Notes under the pieces: model-generated | Databases searched by the model: none | The model's input: only the letters and a program-made list of their open reading frames with translations | What the model was told of the DNA's origin: nothing | Shown here: positions 28,296 to 40,505 of the stretch, piece by piece | Layout of the letters: each line of letters begins with the position of its first letter | Numbering within the stretch: the stretch's first letter is position 1 | Translations under genes and position numbers: made by a program | Source: Ascidia mentula | Taxonomy: Eukaryota; Chordata; Ascidiacea; Phlebobranchia; Ascidiidae | NCBI GenBank assembly: GCA_947561715.1 | Contig: OX387205.1 | Location: forward strand, 811,001-875,000 | Length of the DNA stretch: 64,000 nt | Direction of reading: 5' to 3'

Positions 28296-30151
28296 ATGTT
28301 TCGCATTACAGTTTTGATGGCAACTTGTGTTTTCTTAGCTCCACTTTATGAAGGTAAGTGACATGTAACGAAAATGTGTTGTGACGTCATAGTGCGTAAA
28401 AGTTGAAGACTTTTGGACATTATCAATACGGTGGTCGATGACGATACCAGGTTCCAATAAAATTGTCGAATTTAGACAACGTAAAGTATGAATCAATTCG
28501 TCTTGACATCGTTGGTTGTAAAACAGGTGTGAGCTCTAAATCCTGAACAGCAAATGTTTATCATCGACAATGATCGCATAGATTTTCTCCAGGGCAGCTT
28601 AACAACGTCCCCGTGGGTTCAGATGCCCATTTTAAGAACCACTAAATTAAGGCAAAGAACAAAATTACCTTCGGGTTTTTCGTGAATTACGTCACGATAC
28701 AAGTTATCTATAGGTTCGATTGAAACTGGAGTGGCCGAGTTCACCTTGACGTCAACTACTTCGAGACAAAACGTCACAATTGCGTTCGAGAGGTGCTTTG
28801 TGATCAGGCCCCTGCACGTGGAGACGCGAATTACAAAGAATACCAGTGCATATCAAGGTTACGTCGTTTACACAGCAAACATCATCAATCTTACTTCATT
28901 TGTAGCTGAAATAAGGCGGAGAGATGGGGCGGGATGGGCGAGCACAACATTTGTGATGGAATGGAAATCGTACCAGTTTACAGGTAAGCTAATGGTCACG
29001 CCGTTATACTTTTAATAGATACTGTTTGTTCAACCGAGAAATAATGCTTCATAAAGCAATCGTATTATGACATATTTGCTAACGTTGTGAAACGGAAAAA
29101 ATATGAACTTTTTCAATAATTTGTTGCTGCACAAAAAGCGCAGCAGTGATTTTTATGCATGCTATATTTCTATCAGCTGCATATAATCTAATCAGTGGTG
29201 GACAACCAGTGAGTCGTTTCAACATATACTACTATCACCTGTCATCTATCGGACTTACCTGGCAAAGTGCTCGAGATCACTGTATGTCAGTGGCTAACGG
29301 AGACCTATGCAATAGTTCGCAAATCTGCCACAACGGCAGCGTCAGGTTGACCGGAACAACGTTTGGTAGTGAATGGACACCTATCAGGTACATATACGTT
29401 ATAAGCACCATCACCTTTTGGCAATATCCTATTGGTGGAAACAAAGTTGACAGACTGAGCATTAGCGTAGCAGGCAAGGTACATGCTGATATGGATCGAT
29501 AAGTCCTGACGGTGCGCAAACCTGCTTTGACATGACAGAGTGGGCATAATTCTTCCACTAACACTTATGAACACGAAAAATGTTTTGGGCTAAATATACA
29601 TAACAAGACTGCGACAGGAGGGTTTTATGTAGCGGCGTATCAATAATAAAATATCTGTAGGCTATGTATTGACTGTTAGGTTTATTTTTTAATGTATAGA
29701 TTGTGGACAATAAAATAGCATAATGTTGGTTGGTTAATATTGTAAGACTTCTGTGCGTATTCTTCCCAAATGAATTTTGGGCGATTTTAGGTCAAAGTTT
29801 GTTTGTGTTGTAACAAATCGCCAGTCACAAATCTCTGATGCTTTTGCCAGCCCATCCAAATGACAGCACGGTAAAAATACTAAATAATTATACTTCATGT
29901 GACTGTGAGCTTACGTACAAGGACCAACACAGCACTTTGGTGACTGTGTATTTTGTTTCTTCAGGGGAATAACCAATAACTGGTTGCAGATTGGAGACGA
30001 ACAAGATGGAAGGAACTTTTGCCGCGAATATTTCGAAATATTTAAAAAGGCGCCTGAATGGAGTCTTGAATTTCCAGGTTGTCAATACTCCACCCCTTAT
30101 GATGGCTGCATCCCTAGAGGCCATGTCTTCTGCTGCCGATCTGTGAACTAA
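28296..30151 (+). CDS. Lectin-like secreted protein, unit 4
   Basis: Exons 28296-28353, 28714-28983, 29177-29387, 29965-30151; 241 aa. Loop reads AEIRRRDGAGWAS. Exon 3 carries the HCMSVANGDLC variant shared with unit 6. Exon 4 carries GITNNWLQIGDEQDGRNF, shared with unit 5 rather than 6, a mosaic that suggests gene conversion. In exon 4 the alternative (longest) frame of other units is closed here by a stop, while the frame used in this annotation stays open, supporting the choice. Exon 3 donor is GTACAT, weaker than in the other units. Confidence 0.8.
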
Positions 30152-31682
30152 AAAGGCACTTGCGCCTTTGTTCGTCACAATGCTCTTTATTCGCTTAACT
30201 TCAACAAAGAACATGTTCATTAAAATCCATCTGAGCTGTCCACAGATTGCTTTGTGGAAGTTAACATGTAATTATTTCTTTTATCACATTGTTCTTGAAG
30301 CCTATTTTTTTACAAAAACTTTTTTGTGTGTGAGTTGTATAGATAGTGTGGCGGTGACCAGTGTATTCTGAAATGTTATGCTTTGTGCTGTGAAAACGTT
30401 TGAAGCACTTCATAGATCATTTATATAAGAGGTAGCTGTAATTTTGATGCTCAGAAATAGACAATGATAAAATGTAAAGCCTGAAAATGTTGGAACACAT
30501 GTTGTTGTACGCATCCCTATTCTGCGATAAATATCACTGTACAGTTTCACATTCAGTTGGTCCAGCGACCAACAATACTGTTGCAGATGTGAGTTGAGAA
30601 AGCATTTTTGAATAAAATTGCTGGATGCTCCCTTATTCATTTCCGTTAACGACAAGAAGTTTGCGAAAACTAATTGTTACGGACAAGAACGCTTACTAGT
30701 AAGAAATAATAATTTCCCGCCTCCACACTAATTTTGTCATGGACATCTTGTGACGTAACAAGCACCTTATGTTCATCTCGTTTCGACTAGTGGAATGTTT
30801 GGATTGTTGTATGTTATGGGCGTAAACCAGTATGTGATGGCAATATTCTGTTTAAATATGGCGCGTTCCGAAGGTTTTTAAAATCACTTTAGAATACAAT
30901 TTTGAAATTGTTGTATGTATGATCGGGATTGCAAATAAAAGTGCATATAAAACAAATTGTCATTTGTGGTTTGTAAAGTGACTAATCCAGCACCAGCAGT
31001 ATGACAGCTCGTAACCAATGTACCTTTTTAAAACCTCTCTCTACTTTGTAAGCTAGACTATGATGACGTCACTGCTATGCAGATTTTATTCGTCGTGCGT
31101 AATGGCCAGACCAATTTGAACTCAGTTCTCAGCTTTTGCACTCACTTGTCCCTTGTTGAGCATGCTGATCAGTGCATTCAGTATTGATTTTAAACATAAT
31201 ATAGTGTTCGTATGACTAATCTAATTTCAGCAAATAATGAAAGCTTGAACGAACAAGCATTTAGTTGCATCAAAGGAATAATAGTATATAAATGATTCAG
31301 TCGCCACAGAGGAAATGTAGTCGTCAACACATTATCGATATAAAGTCAGTTATTTGCTTCAATAAAATGGTTTAAAACTTAAACGAAATGCTTAGTTGGG
31401 TTCAATGCAGATGTACAGAAAGTGGAGAGGTTTAAAGCAAGGATTCTCGAAAATTAAGTAAACTTCGTACATGTTAACCATGTGTGATGGATTGTCAACC
31501 ACCACACGGACACGGCAATAGCTTGTTGGTTATAAGAACGTGCATGACGTTGTCGATACGAGTGCCTGTGCAATACAATATGGTGGGCAACTGAAGTGTA
31601 AGTGCTTTACGGTTGTTCAAGATTTACTTGGCAAATATCACAACTCGATTTTTTTCAGTTTTGATAAAACTATATTTTGCAG
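30152..31682. other. Unit 4 tail
   Basis: Type-B tail (with CAGTCGCCACAGAGG and the short GGGTTCAATG junction). Contains the exon-4 relic near 30344. No further gene seen. Confidence 0.5.
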
Positions 31683-31806
31683 CAACCCAGGCTGTGCGAC
31701 GGAGGCTCAAGAAAGACTTCTTCGTATCGTTGATTTGATCGATTTCGGAAAGATTTTTGCAGAGCTTAAATTGATGCAACTTTGTTCGAAGGCTCTAAAA
31801 CTTTAA
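31683..31806 (+). CDS. LRRD1 death-domain last exon, copy in unit 5
   Basis: 124 bases, open, acceptor TTTTGCAG. Encodes the FGKIFAEL variant shared with unit 3; stop and AATAAA follow. Usable only by splicing from upstream LRRD1 exons. Confidence 0.6.
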
Positions 31807-32111
31807 CAATCGTCGATTGTTACGAACGTATTTTTAACATATTATCTGTGTATGGTGCGCACGGAAGTCTAAATAAAAGCTTCTCTTTTAATGATTGCGG
31901 TTGCCATTAATGGCAGATCGGTTGCGATGATTAACGAAAGGTTAGACGAGAGTAGTGACGTTTAAAATTATATAATACGTCACCTTTCTCAAAACACAAA
32001 CGGCGTTAGAATTTTCGGTAAAACAGAGCCGTGTTTTTGTGTTGGTGCAAGCAGTCAGACGCATTGCGCAGTGTTTGATTCGTATTGGTTCGCCTCTAAC
32101 TGGCTTCAAGC

Positions 32112-33987
32112 ATGTTTCGCATTACATTTTTGATGGCAACTTGTCTTTTCTTAGCTCCACTTTGTGAAGGTAAGAGACATGTTAACGAAAATGTGTTGTG
32201 ACGTCACAGTGCGTAAAAGTTGAAGACTTCTGGACATTATCAATCCAATGGTCGGTGACGACACCAGTTTCTAATCAAATTTTTCAATTTACATTCGTAA
32301 AATATGAATCCATCAACTTAGACATCGTTGGTTGTAAAACAGGTGTGAGCTCTAAATCCTGAACAGCAAATGTTTATCAGCGCCAATGATCGCATAGATT
32401 TTCTCCAGGGCAGCTTAACTACGTTCCCGTGGGTTCAGATGCCCGTTTTAAGAACCACTGAATTAAAGCAAAGAACAAAATTACCTTCGGGTTTTTCGTG
32501 AATTACGTCACGATACAAGTTATCTATAGGTTTGATTGAAACTGGAGTGGCCGAGTTCACCTTGGCGTCAACTACCTCAAGACGAAACGTCACAATTGAG
32601 TTCGAGAGGTGTTTCGTGATCAGGCCCCTGCACGTGGAGACGCGAATTAGAAAGAATACCAGTGCATATCAAGGTTACGTCGTTTACACAGCAAACATCA
32701 TCAACCGTACTTCATTTGTAGCTGAAATAAGGCGGAAAAATGGGTCGGGATGGGCGAGCACAACATTTGTGATCGCATGGAAATCGTACCAGTTTACAGG
32801 TAAGCCAATGGTCACGCCTTTAGACTTTTAATAGAAACTGTTTGTTCAACCGAGAAATAATGCTTCATAAAGCAATCGTGTTATGACATATTTGCTAACG
32901 TTGTGAAATGTAAAAAATATGAACTTTTTCAATAATTTGTTGCTGTACAAAAAGCGCAGCAGTGATTTTTATGCATGCTATATTTCTATCAGCTGCATAC
33001 AATCTAATCAGTGGTGGACAACCAGTGAGTCGTTTCAACATATACTACTATCACCTGTCATCTATCGGATTTACCTGGCAAAGTGCTCGAGATCGCTGTG
33101 TGTCAGTGGCCAACAGAGACCTATGCAATAGTTCGCAAATCTGCCACAACGGCAGTGTCAGGTTGACCGGAACAGCGTTTGGTAGTGTTTGGACACCTAT
33201 CAGGTAAAAATACATACGTTATAAGCACCATCACCTTTTTGTCAACACCTTATTGGTGGAAACAAAGTCGACAGACTAAGCATTAGCGTAGCAGGCAAGG
33301 TACATGCTGATATGGATCGATAAGTTCTAACGGTGTGCAAACCTGCTTTGACATGACAAAGTGGGCATAATTCTTCCACTAACATTTATCAACATGAAAA
33401 GTGTTTTGGGCTAAATATACATAACAAGACTGCGACAGGAGGGTTTTATGTAGCGGCGTATCAATGATAAAATATCTGTAGGCTATGTATTGACTGTTAG
33501 GTTTACTGGCTGTCGTTTTTAATGTATAGATTGTGGACAATAAAATAGCATAATGTTGGTTGGTTAATATTGTAAGACTGCTGTGCGTATTCTTCCCAAA
33601 TGAATTTAAGGCGATTTTAGGTCAAAGTTTGTTTGTGCTGTAACAAATCGCCAGTGACAAATCTCTAATGCTTATACATTTGCCAGCTCATCTAAATGAC
33701 AGCACGGTAAAAATACTAAATAATTATACGTCATGTGACTGTGGACTTACGTACAAGGACCAACACAGCACTTTGGTGACTGTGTATTTTGTTTCTTCAG
33801 GGGAATAACCAATAACTGGTTGCAGATTGGAGACGAACAAGATGGAAGGAACTTTTGCCGCGAATATTTCGAAATATTTAAAAAGGCGCCTGAATGGAGT
33901 CTTGAATTTCCAGGTTGTCAATACTCCACCCCTTATGATGGCTGCATCCCTAGAGGCCATGTCTTCTGCTGCCGATCTGTGAACTAA
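32112..33987 (+). CDS. Lectin-like secreted protein, unit 5
   Basis: Exons 32112-32169, 32530-32799, 32993-33203, 33801-33987; 241 aa. First two exons and intron 1 resemble units 1 and 3 (loop AEIRRKNGSGWAS as in unit 1), while exon 4 matches unit 4 (GITNNW, EQDGRNF). Exon 1 donor is GTAAGA. All phases agree with the other copies and no internal stops are present. Confidence 0.8.
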
Positions 33988-35573
33988 AAAGGCGCTTGCG
34001 CCTTTGTTCGTCACAATGCTCTTTATTCGCTAAACTTCAACAAAAAACATGTTCATTAAAATCCATCTGAGCTGTCCTCAGATCGCTTTGTGGAATTTAA
34101 CATGCAATTATTTCTTTTATCACATTGTTCATTAAGCTTTTTTTTTGACTAAAACTGTTTTGTGTGTGAGTTGTATAGATAGCGTGGCGATGGTGACCCG
34201 TGTATTCTGAAATGTTATGCTTTGTGCTGTGAAAACGTTTGAAACACTTCATTGATCATTTATATGAGAGGTAGCTGTAATTTTGATGCACAGAAATAGA
34301 CAATGATAAAATGTAAAGCCTGAAAATGTTGGAACACATGTTGTTGTACGCCACCTTATTCTGCGATAAATATCACTGTACAGTTTCACATTCAGTTGGT
34401 CCAGCGACCAACAATACTGTTGCAGATGTGTGTTAAGAGAGCATTTTTGAATGAAATTGTTGGATGCTGCCCTATCCATTTCCGTTAACGACAAGAAGTT
34501 TGCGAAAACTAATTGTTACGGACAAGAACGCTTGCTAGTAAGAAATAATTATTTCCCGCCTCCACACTCATTTTGTTATGGACAACTTGTGACGTAACAA
34601 GCACCTTACGTTCATCTCGTTTCGACTAGTGGAATGTTTGGATTGTTGTATGTTGTGGGCGTAAATCAGTATGTGATGGCAATATTCTGTTTAAATATGG
34701 TATGCGGTCCGAAGCTTTTTAAAATCACTTTAGAATACAATTTTGAAATTGTTGTATGAATGATCGGGATTGCAAATAAAAGTGCGTATTAAACAAATTG
34801 TCATTAGTGGTTTGTAAAGTGACTAATCCAGCACTGTCATTTGTATGACAGCTCGTAACCATTGTACCTTTTTAAAACCATTCTCTACCTTGTATGCTAG
34901 CCTATGATGATGATGTCACTGCTATGCAGATGTTGTTCTCCGTGCATGATGGCCAGACCGATTTGAACTCAGTTCTCAGCTTTTGCACTCACTTGTCCCT
35001 TGCTAAGCATGGTCAGTGCATTTAGCATTGATGTAAAACACAATATAGTGTTGGCATGACTAATCTAATTTCTGCAAATAATGAAAGGTTAAACAAACAA
35101 CCATTTAGTTGCAGCAAAGGAATAATTGTATTTGAATAATTCAGCTGCCACAGAGGAAGTGTTGTCGTTAAAAAAAATCTGCTTGGACTTTCGAAGATCT
35201 GTCATGGATACTTTATCGATATAACGTCAGTTATTTGCTTGAATAAAAATGTTTAAAACTTGATCGCAATGCTTATTTGGGTTCAATGCAGATGAACAGA
35301 AAGTGGAGAGTTTTAAAGCAAGGATACTCGTTCAGAAAATTAAGTAAACTTCGTACACATTATAACCATGTGTGATGGATTGTCAACCACCTAACCAACA
35401 CTGCAGTAGCTTGTTGGTTACAAGAACGTGGACGTTGTCGATACGAATTCCTGTTCAATACAATATAGTAGGCAACTGAAGTATAGGCCTAAGTGCTTCA
35501 CGGTTGTACAAGATTTACTTGGCAAATATCACAACTTGATTGGTTTCAGTTTTGATAAAAATATATTTTGCAG
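33988..35573. other. Unit 5 tail
   Basis: Type-A tail, but without the 443-bp segment found in units 1 and 3. Contains the exon-4 relic near 34183. No other gene seen. Confidence 0.5.
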
Positions 35574-35697
35574 CAACCCTGGATGTGCGACGGAGGCTCA
35601 GGAAAGACTTCTTCGTATCGTTGATTTGATCGATTTGAGAAAGTTTCTTGCAGAGCTTAAATTGATGCAACTTTGTTCGAAGGCTCTAAAACTTTAA
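35574..35697 (+). CDS. LRRD1 death-domain last exon, copy in unit 6
   Basis: 124 bases, open, with LIDLRKFLAEL; stop, then AATAAA. Same acceptor and phase as unit 1. Last copy of this exon in the array. Confidence 0.6.
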
Positions 35698-36002
35698 CAA
35701 TCGTCGATTGTTACGAACGTATTTTCAAAATATTATCTGTGTATGGTGCGAACGGAAGTCTAAATAAAAGCTTCTCTTTTAATGATTGCGGTTGCCATTA
35801 ATGGCAGATCGGTTGCGATGATTAACGAAAGGTTAGACGAGATAAGTGACGTTTAAAATTATATAATACGTCACCTTTCTCAAAACACAAACGGCGTTAG
35901 AATTTTCGGTAAAACAGAGCCGTGTTTTTGTGTTGGTGCAAGCAGTCAGACGCATTGCGCAGTGTTTGATTCGTATTGGTTCGTCTCTAACTGGCTTCAA
36001 GC

Positions 36003-37870
36003 ATGTTTCGCATTACAGTTTTGATGGCAACTTGTGTTTTCTTAGCTCCACTTTATGAAGGTAAGTGACATGTAACGAAAATGTGTTGTGACGTCATAGT
36101 GAGTAAAAGTTGAAGACTTCTGGACATTATCAATACGGTGGTCTGTGACGACACCAGTTTCTAATCAAATTCTCGAATTTAGACAACGTAAAATATAAAT
36201 CAATTCGTCTTGACATCGTTGGTTGTAAAAAAGGTGTGAGCTCTAAATCCTGAACCGCAAATGTTTATTAGCGCCAATGATCGCATAGATTTTCTCCAGG
36301 GCAGCTTAACTACGTTCCCGTGGGTTCAGGTGCCTGTTTTAAGAACCACTGAATTAAGGCAAACAACAAAATCACCTTCGGGTTTTTCGTGAATTTCGTC
36401 ACGATACAAGTTATCTATAGGTTCGATTGAAACTGGAGTGGCCGAGTTCACCTTGGCGCCAAATACTCCCAGACAAAACGTCACAATTGTGTTCGAGAGG
36501 TGTTTCGTGATCAGGCCCCTGCACGTGGAGACGCGAATTAGAAAGAATACCAGAGCATATCAAGGTTACGTCGTTTACACAGCAAGCATCAATCTTACTT
36601 CATTTGTAGCTGAAATAAGGCGGAGAGATGGGGCGGGATGGGCGAGCACAGCATTTGTGATGGAATGGAAATCGTACCAGTTTACAGGTAAGCTAATGGT
36701 CACGCCTTTATACTTTTAATAGATACTGTTTGTTCAACCGAGAAATAATGCTTCATAAAGCAATCGTGTTATGACATATTTGCTAACGTTGTGAAACGGA
36801 AGAAATTGGAACTTTTTCAATAATTTGTTGCTGTACAAAGAGCGCAGCAGTGATTTTTATGCATGCTATATTTCTATCAGCTGTATATAATCTAATCAGT
36901 GGTGGACAACCAGTGAGTCGTTTCAACATATACTACTATCACCTGTCATCTGTCGGACTTACCTGGCAAAGTGCTCGAGATCACTGTATGTCAGTGGCTA
37001 ACGGAGACCTATGCAATAGTTCGCAAATCTGCCACAACGGCAGCGTCAGGTTGACCGGAACAGCGTTTGGTAGTGATTGGACACCTATCAGGTAAAAATA
37101 CATACGTTATAAGCACCATCACCTTTTGGCAATATCCTATTGGTGGAAACAAAGTTGACAGACTGAGCATTAGCGTAGCAGGCAAGGTACATGCTGATAT
37201 GGATCGATAAGTCCTGACGGTGTGCAAACCTGCTTTGACATGACAGAGTGGGCATAATTCTTCCTCTAACATTTATCAACATGAAAAATGTTTTGGGCTG
37301 AATATACATAACAAGACTGCGACAGGAGAGTTTTATGTAGCGGCGTATCAAAGATAAAATATCTGAATGTATTGACTGTTAGGTTTACTGGCTGTCGTTT
37401 TTTAATGTATAGATTGTGGACAATAAAATAGCATAATGTTGGTTGGTTAATATTGTAAGACTGCTGTGCGTATTCTTCCCAAATTAATTTTAGGCGATTT
37501 TAGGTCAAAGTTTGTTTGTGTTGTAACAAATCGCCAGTGACAAATCTCTAATGCTTATACATTTGCCAGCTCATCTAAATGACAGCACGGTAAAAATAAT
37601 AAATAATTATACTCCGTGTGACTGTGGGCTTACGTACAAGGACCAACACAGCACTGTGGTGACTGCGTATTTTGTTTCTTCAGAGGAAAAACCAATGACT
37701 GGTTGCAGATTGGAGACGAACAAGGGGGAAGGAACTTTTGCCGCGAATTTTTCGAAATATTTAAAAAGGCGCCTGAATGGAGTCTTGAATTTCCAGGTTG
37801 TCAATACTTCACCCCTTATGATGGCTGCTCCCCGAGAGGCCATGTCTTCTGCTGCCGATCTGTGAACTAA
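36003..37870 (+). CDS. Lectin-like secreted protein, unit 6
   Basis: Exons 36003-36060, 36421-36687, 36881-37091, 37684-37870; exon 2 is three bases shorter (one residue, ASINLTSF), giving 240 aa. N-terminal strand reads TLAPNTPRQNVTIVF, the most changed of the open copies. Intron 1 carries a variant shared only with unit 4 (AATTTAGACAACGTAAA). Cysteine-rich module intact: DHCMSVANGDLC, SSQIC, DWLQIGDEQGG, GHVFCC. Confidence 0.8.
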
Positions 37871-40505
37871 AAAGGCGCTTGCGCCTTTTTTCGTCACAAT
37901 GCTCTTTATTCGCTTAACTTCAACAAAGAACATGTTCATTAAAATCCATCTGAGCTGTCCACAGATTGCTTTGTAGAATTTAACATGTAATTATTTCTTT
38001 TATAGCTTTGTTGATTAAGCTTATTTTTTTAACAAAAACTTTTTTTGTGTGTGAGTTGTATAGATAGCGTGGCAAAGGTGAACCGTGTATTCTGAAATGT
38101 TATGCTTTGTGCTGTGAAAACGTTTGAAACACTTCATTGATCATTTATATGAGAGGTAGCTGTAATTGTGATGCTCGGAAATAGACAATGATAAAATGTA
38201 AAATGCCTGAAAATGTTGGAACACATGTTGTTGTACGCCACCTTATTCTGCGATAAATATCACTGTACAGTTTCACATTCAGTTGGTCCAGCGACCAACA
38301 ATACTGTTGCAGATGTGAGTTAAGAAAGCACTTTTGAATGAAATTGCTGGATGCTCCCCTATTCATTTACGTTAACGACAAGAAGTTTGCGAAAACTAAT
38401 TGTTACGGACAAGAACGCTTACTGGTAAGAAATAATATTTTTCCCGCCTTCACAGTCATTTTGTTATGGATATCTTGTGACGTAACAAGCACCTTATGTT
38501 CATCTCTTTTCGACTAATGGAATGTTTGGATTGTTGTATGTTGTGGGCATAAATCAGTATGTGATAGCAATATTCTGTTTAAATATGGTGCGGTCCGAAG
38601 CTTTTCAAAATCACTTTAGAATACAATTTTGAAATTGTTGTATGAATGATCGGATTGCAAATAAAAGTGCATATTAAACACTTGTCATTAGTGGTTTGTA
38701 AAGTGACTAATCCAGCACCAGCCATTAGTATGACAGCTCGTAACCATTGTACCTTTTTAAAACCTTTCTCTACCTTGTAAGCTAGACTATGATGACGTCA
38801 CTGCTATGCAGATTTTATTCGTCGTGCGTGATGGCCAGACCGATTTGAACTCAGTTCTCAGCTTTTGCACTCACTTGTCCCTTGTTAAGCATGGTCAGTA
38901 CATTTAGCATAGATTTTAAACATAATATAGTGTTCGCATGACTAATCTAATTTCAGCAAATAATGAAAGCTTGAACGAATAAGCATTTAGTTGCAGCAAA
39001 GGAATAATTGTATTCAAATTATTCAGTCGCCACAGAGGAAATGTAGTCGTCAACACATTATCGATATAACGTCAGTTATTTGCTTCAATAAAAATGTTTA
39101 AAACTTAATCGAAATGCTCATTTGGTTACGATACAGATATACAGAAAGTGGAGAGGTTTGAAGCAAGGATTCTCGAAAATTAAGTAAACTTCGTACATGT
39201 TAACCATGTGTGATGGATTGTATAAGCTTTTTGGTTATAAGAACGTGGACGTTGTCGATACGAGTGCCTGTGCAATACAATATGGTGGGCAACTGAAGTG
39301 TAAGTGCTTGTCGGAGTTGCTGGTGTGGTCTCACGAGTGACTCCAGTCGTTAATTTGAAAGTGAGGGTCTTGTTGCAGTAAAGTATGGTCAAGGCTATGT
39401 GTACGTTTAGGCTAAATAAGTAGAAACGTGTCTACACCACGGGAAATATATGCTTAAAATGCAGTTTCAATGCTAATCAGTTCGGTTTGCGGCAAATTCC
39501 AAACAAACTGTGACGTAACAATCAAACATTAGCGAAAACATTGCGTCACAACACAGTGCAACCGATGATGGTACAAGGAAAAATAGACTCTATTGATTAT
39601 GGCAACTATTGTGCATTGAAATTTATGGACTCTCAGGAACAAGAAAACTTGACCAAAGATTTACTGGTCGCTTGTTTGGGCTCCATGGACACTTAGTGGC
39701 CGTGAATGCATAGGATATAGAAGGCATTTGATTGAGGTGTCGTCTGCAAGGGCATATATACGCATGATCTATTCTCGGTATGATTGGAAGTTGGCAATGT
39801 ATTGGAAAAAAATTAAGCAAACCAATTGGTTGCTGATGCTGTCAGATATAATGTTTAGTCAATTAAATCAATGTTTTTTTTGTGTTTCCTAGGGCATCTG
39901 TGATCAATTCCTATTTCCTCTTAAATGTTAACTATGTTGTATCTAAACTATGTAGGGTAATTTGCAAACTAATCAGCCTTTAGCGGCGTTACCCGACTGA
40001 CTGTGAACCAAACTATGAAACTGTCACCCGAGACCAAGAATTGTTCAAGTGGTTTAAGATTTATTTTAGGTTGCATTGTTATCTTCTGTGCTGTATACTG
40101 ACAAGGTAAGTGTTTAATTTGGTAAATACTGGGGAAAGAATCTATTAGACTTTTGTACTTAAGTAACGTAATATATTGATTACAATTGAATAGCGTTTAA
40201 TGATTATTAAATGAATGGCGTTTAATGATATAATAAATGATTATTGAAATATATAAAAGCAACAAAATAGTGAAATAAACTTTTAGCACAGTGGCACTCA
40301 AACAGTCGAACTATCACAAGCATACTCGATATGTCAGAAAAACACCGCTGGTACGCCACATTACAAGTTTGCTTTTAGCACTGGTTATCACGCCCGTCCA
40401 GTCGTGCTGAAAATATTGGTTATTTGTAAACATCTTAGTAAAACGTAACTTACGTAGGGAATCATATCTCCCTGCCAACAAATTAACATTCTGTTGTGAT
40501 TAAAG
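37871..40505. other. Unit 6 tail and unique spacer before the diverged paralogue
   Basis: Array homology ends near 39309 (after GGCAACTGAAGTGTAAGTGCTT). From there to 40505 is unique AT-rich sequence. It contains a possible signal-peptide exon at 40015-40105 for the next gene, discussed there. No other gene supported. Confidence 0.5.

Larger units (their letters stand above)
17391..39309 (+). repeat. Six-unit tandem array (LRRD1 last exon + lectin-like gene)
   Basis: Units start at a common ACTTGGCAAATATCAC motif: U1 17391-21720, U2 21721-23655, U3 23656-27808, U4 27809-31625, U5 31626-35516, U6 35517-39309. Each holds the last intron tail and last exon of the LRRD1-like gene, a TATA promoter, a four-exon lectin-like gene, and a 1.5-2 kb tail. 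U2 lacks about 1.9 kb (from within lectin exon 3 into the tail). Tails of U1, U3 and U5 share one form (with AAGATCTGTCATGGATAC-like sequence); tails of U2, U4 and U6 share another (with GTAGTCGTCAACACATTATC). U3/U5 and U4/U6 also pair in the death-domain exon. The first unit joins unique LRRD1 intron; the last ends in unique sequence after AAGTGCTT. Confidence 0.95.
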
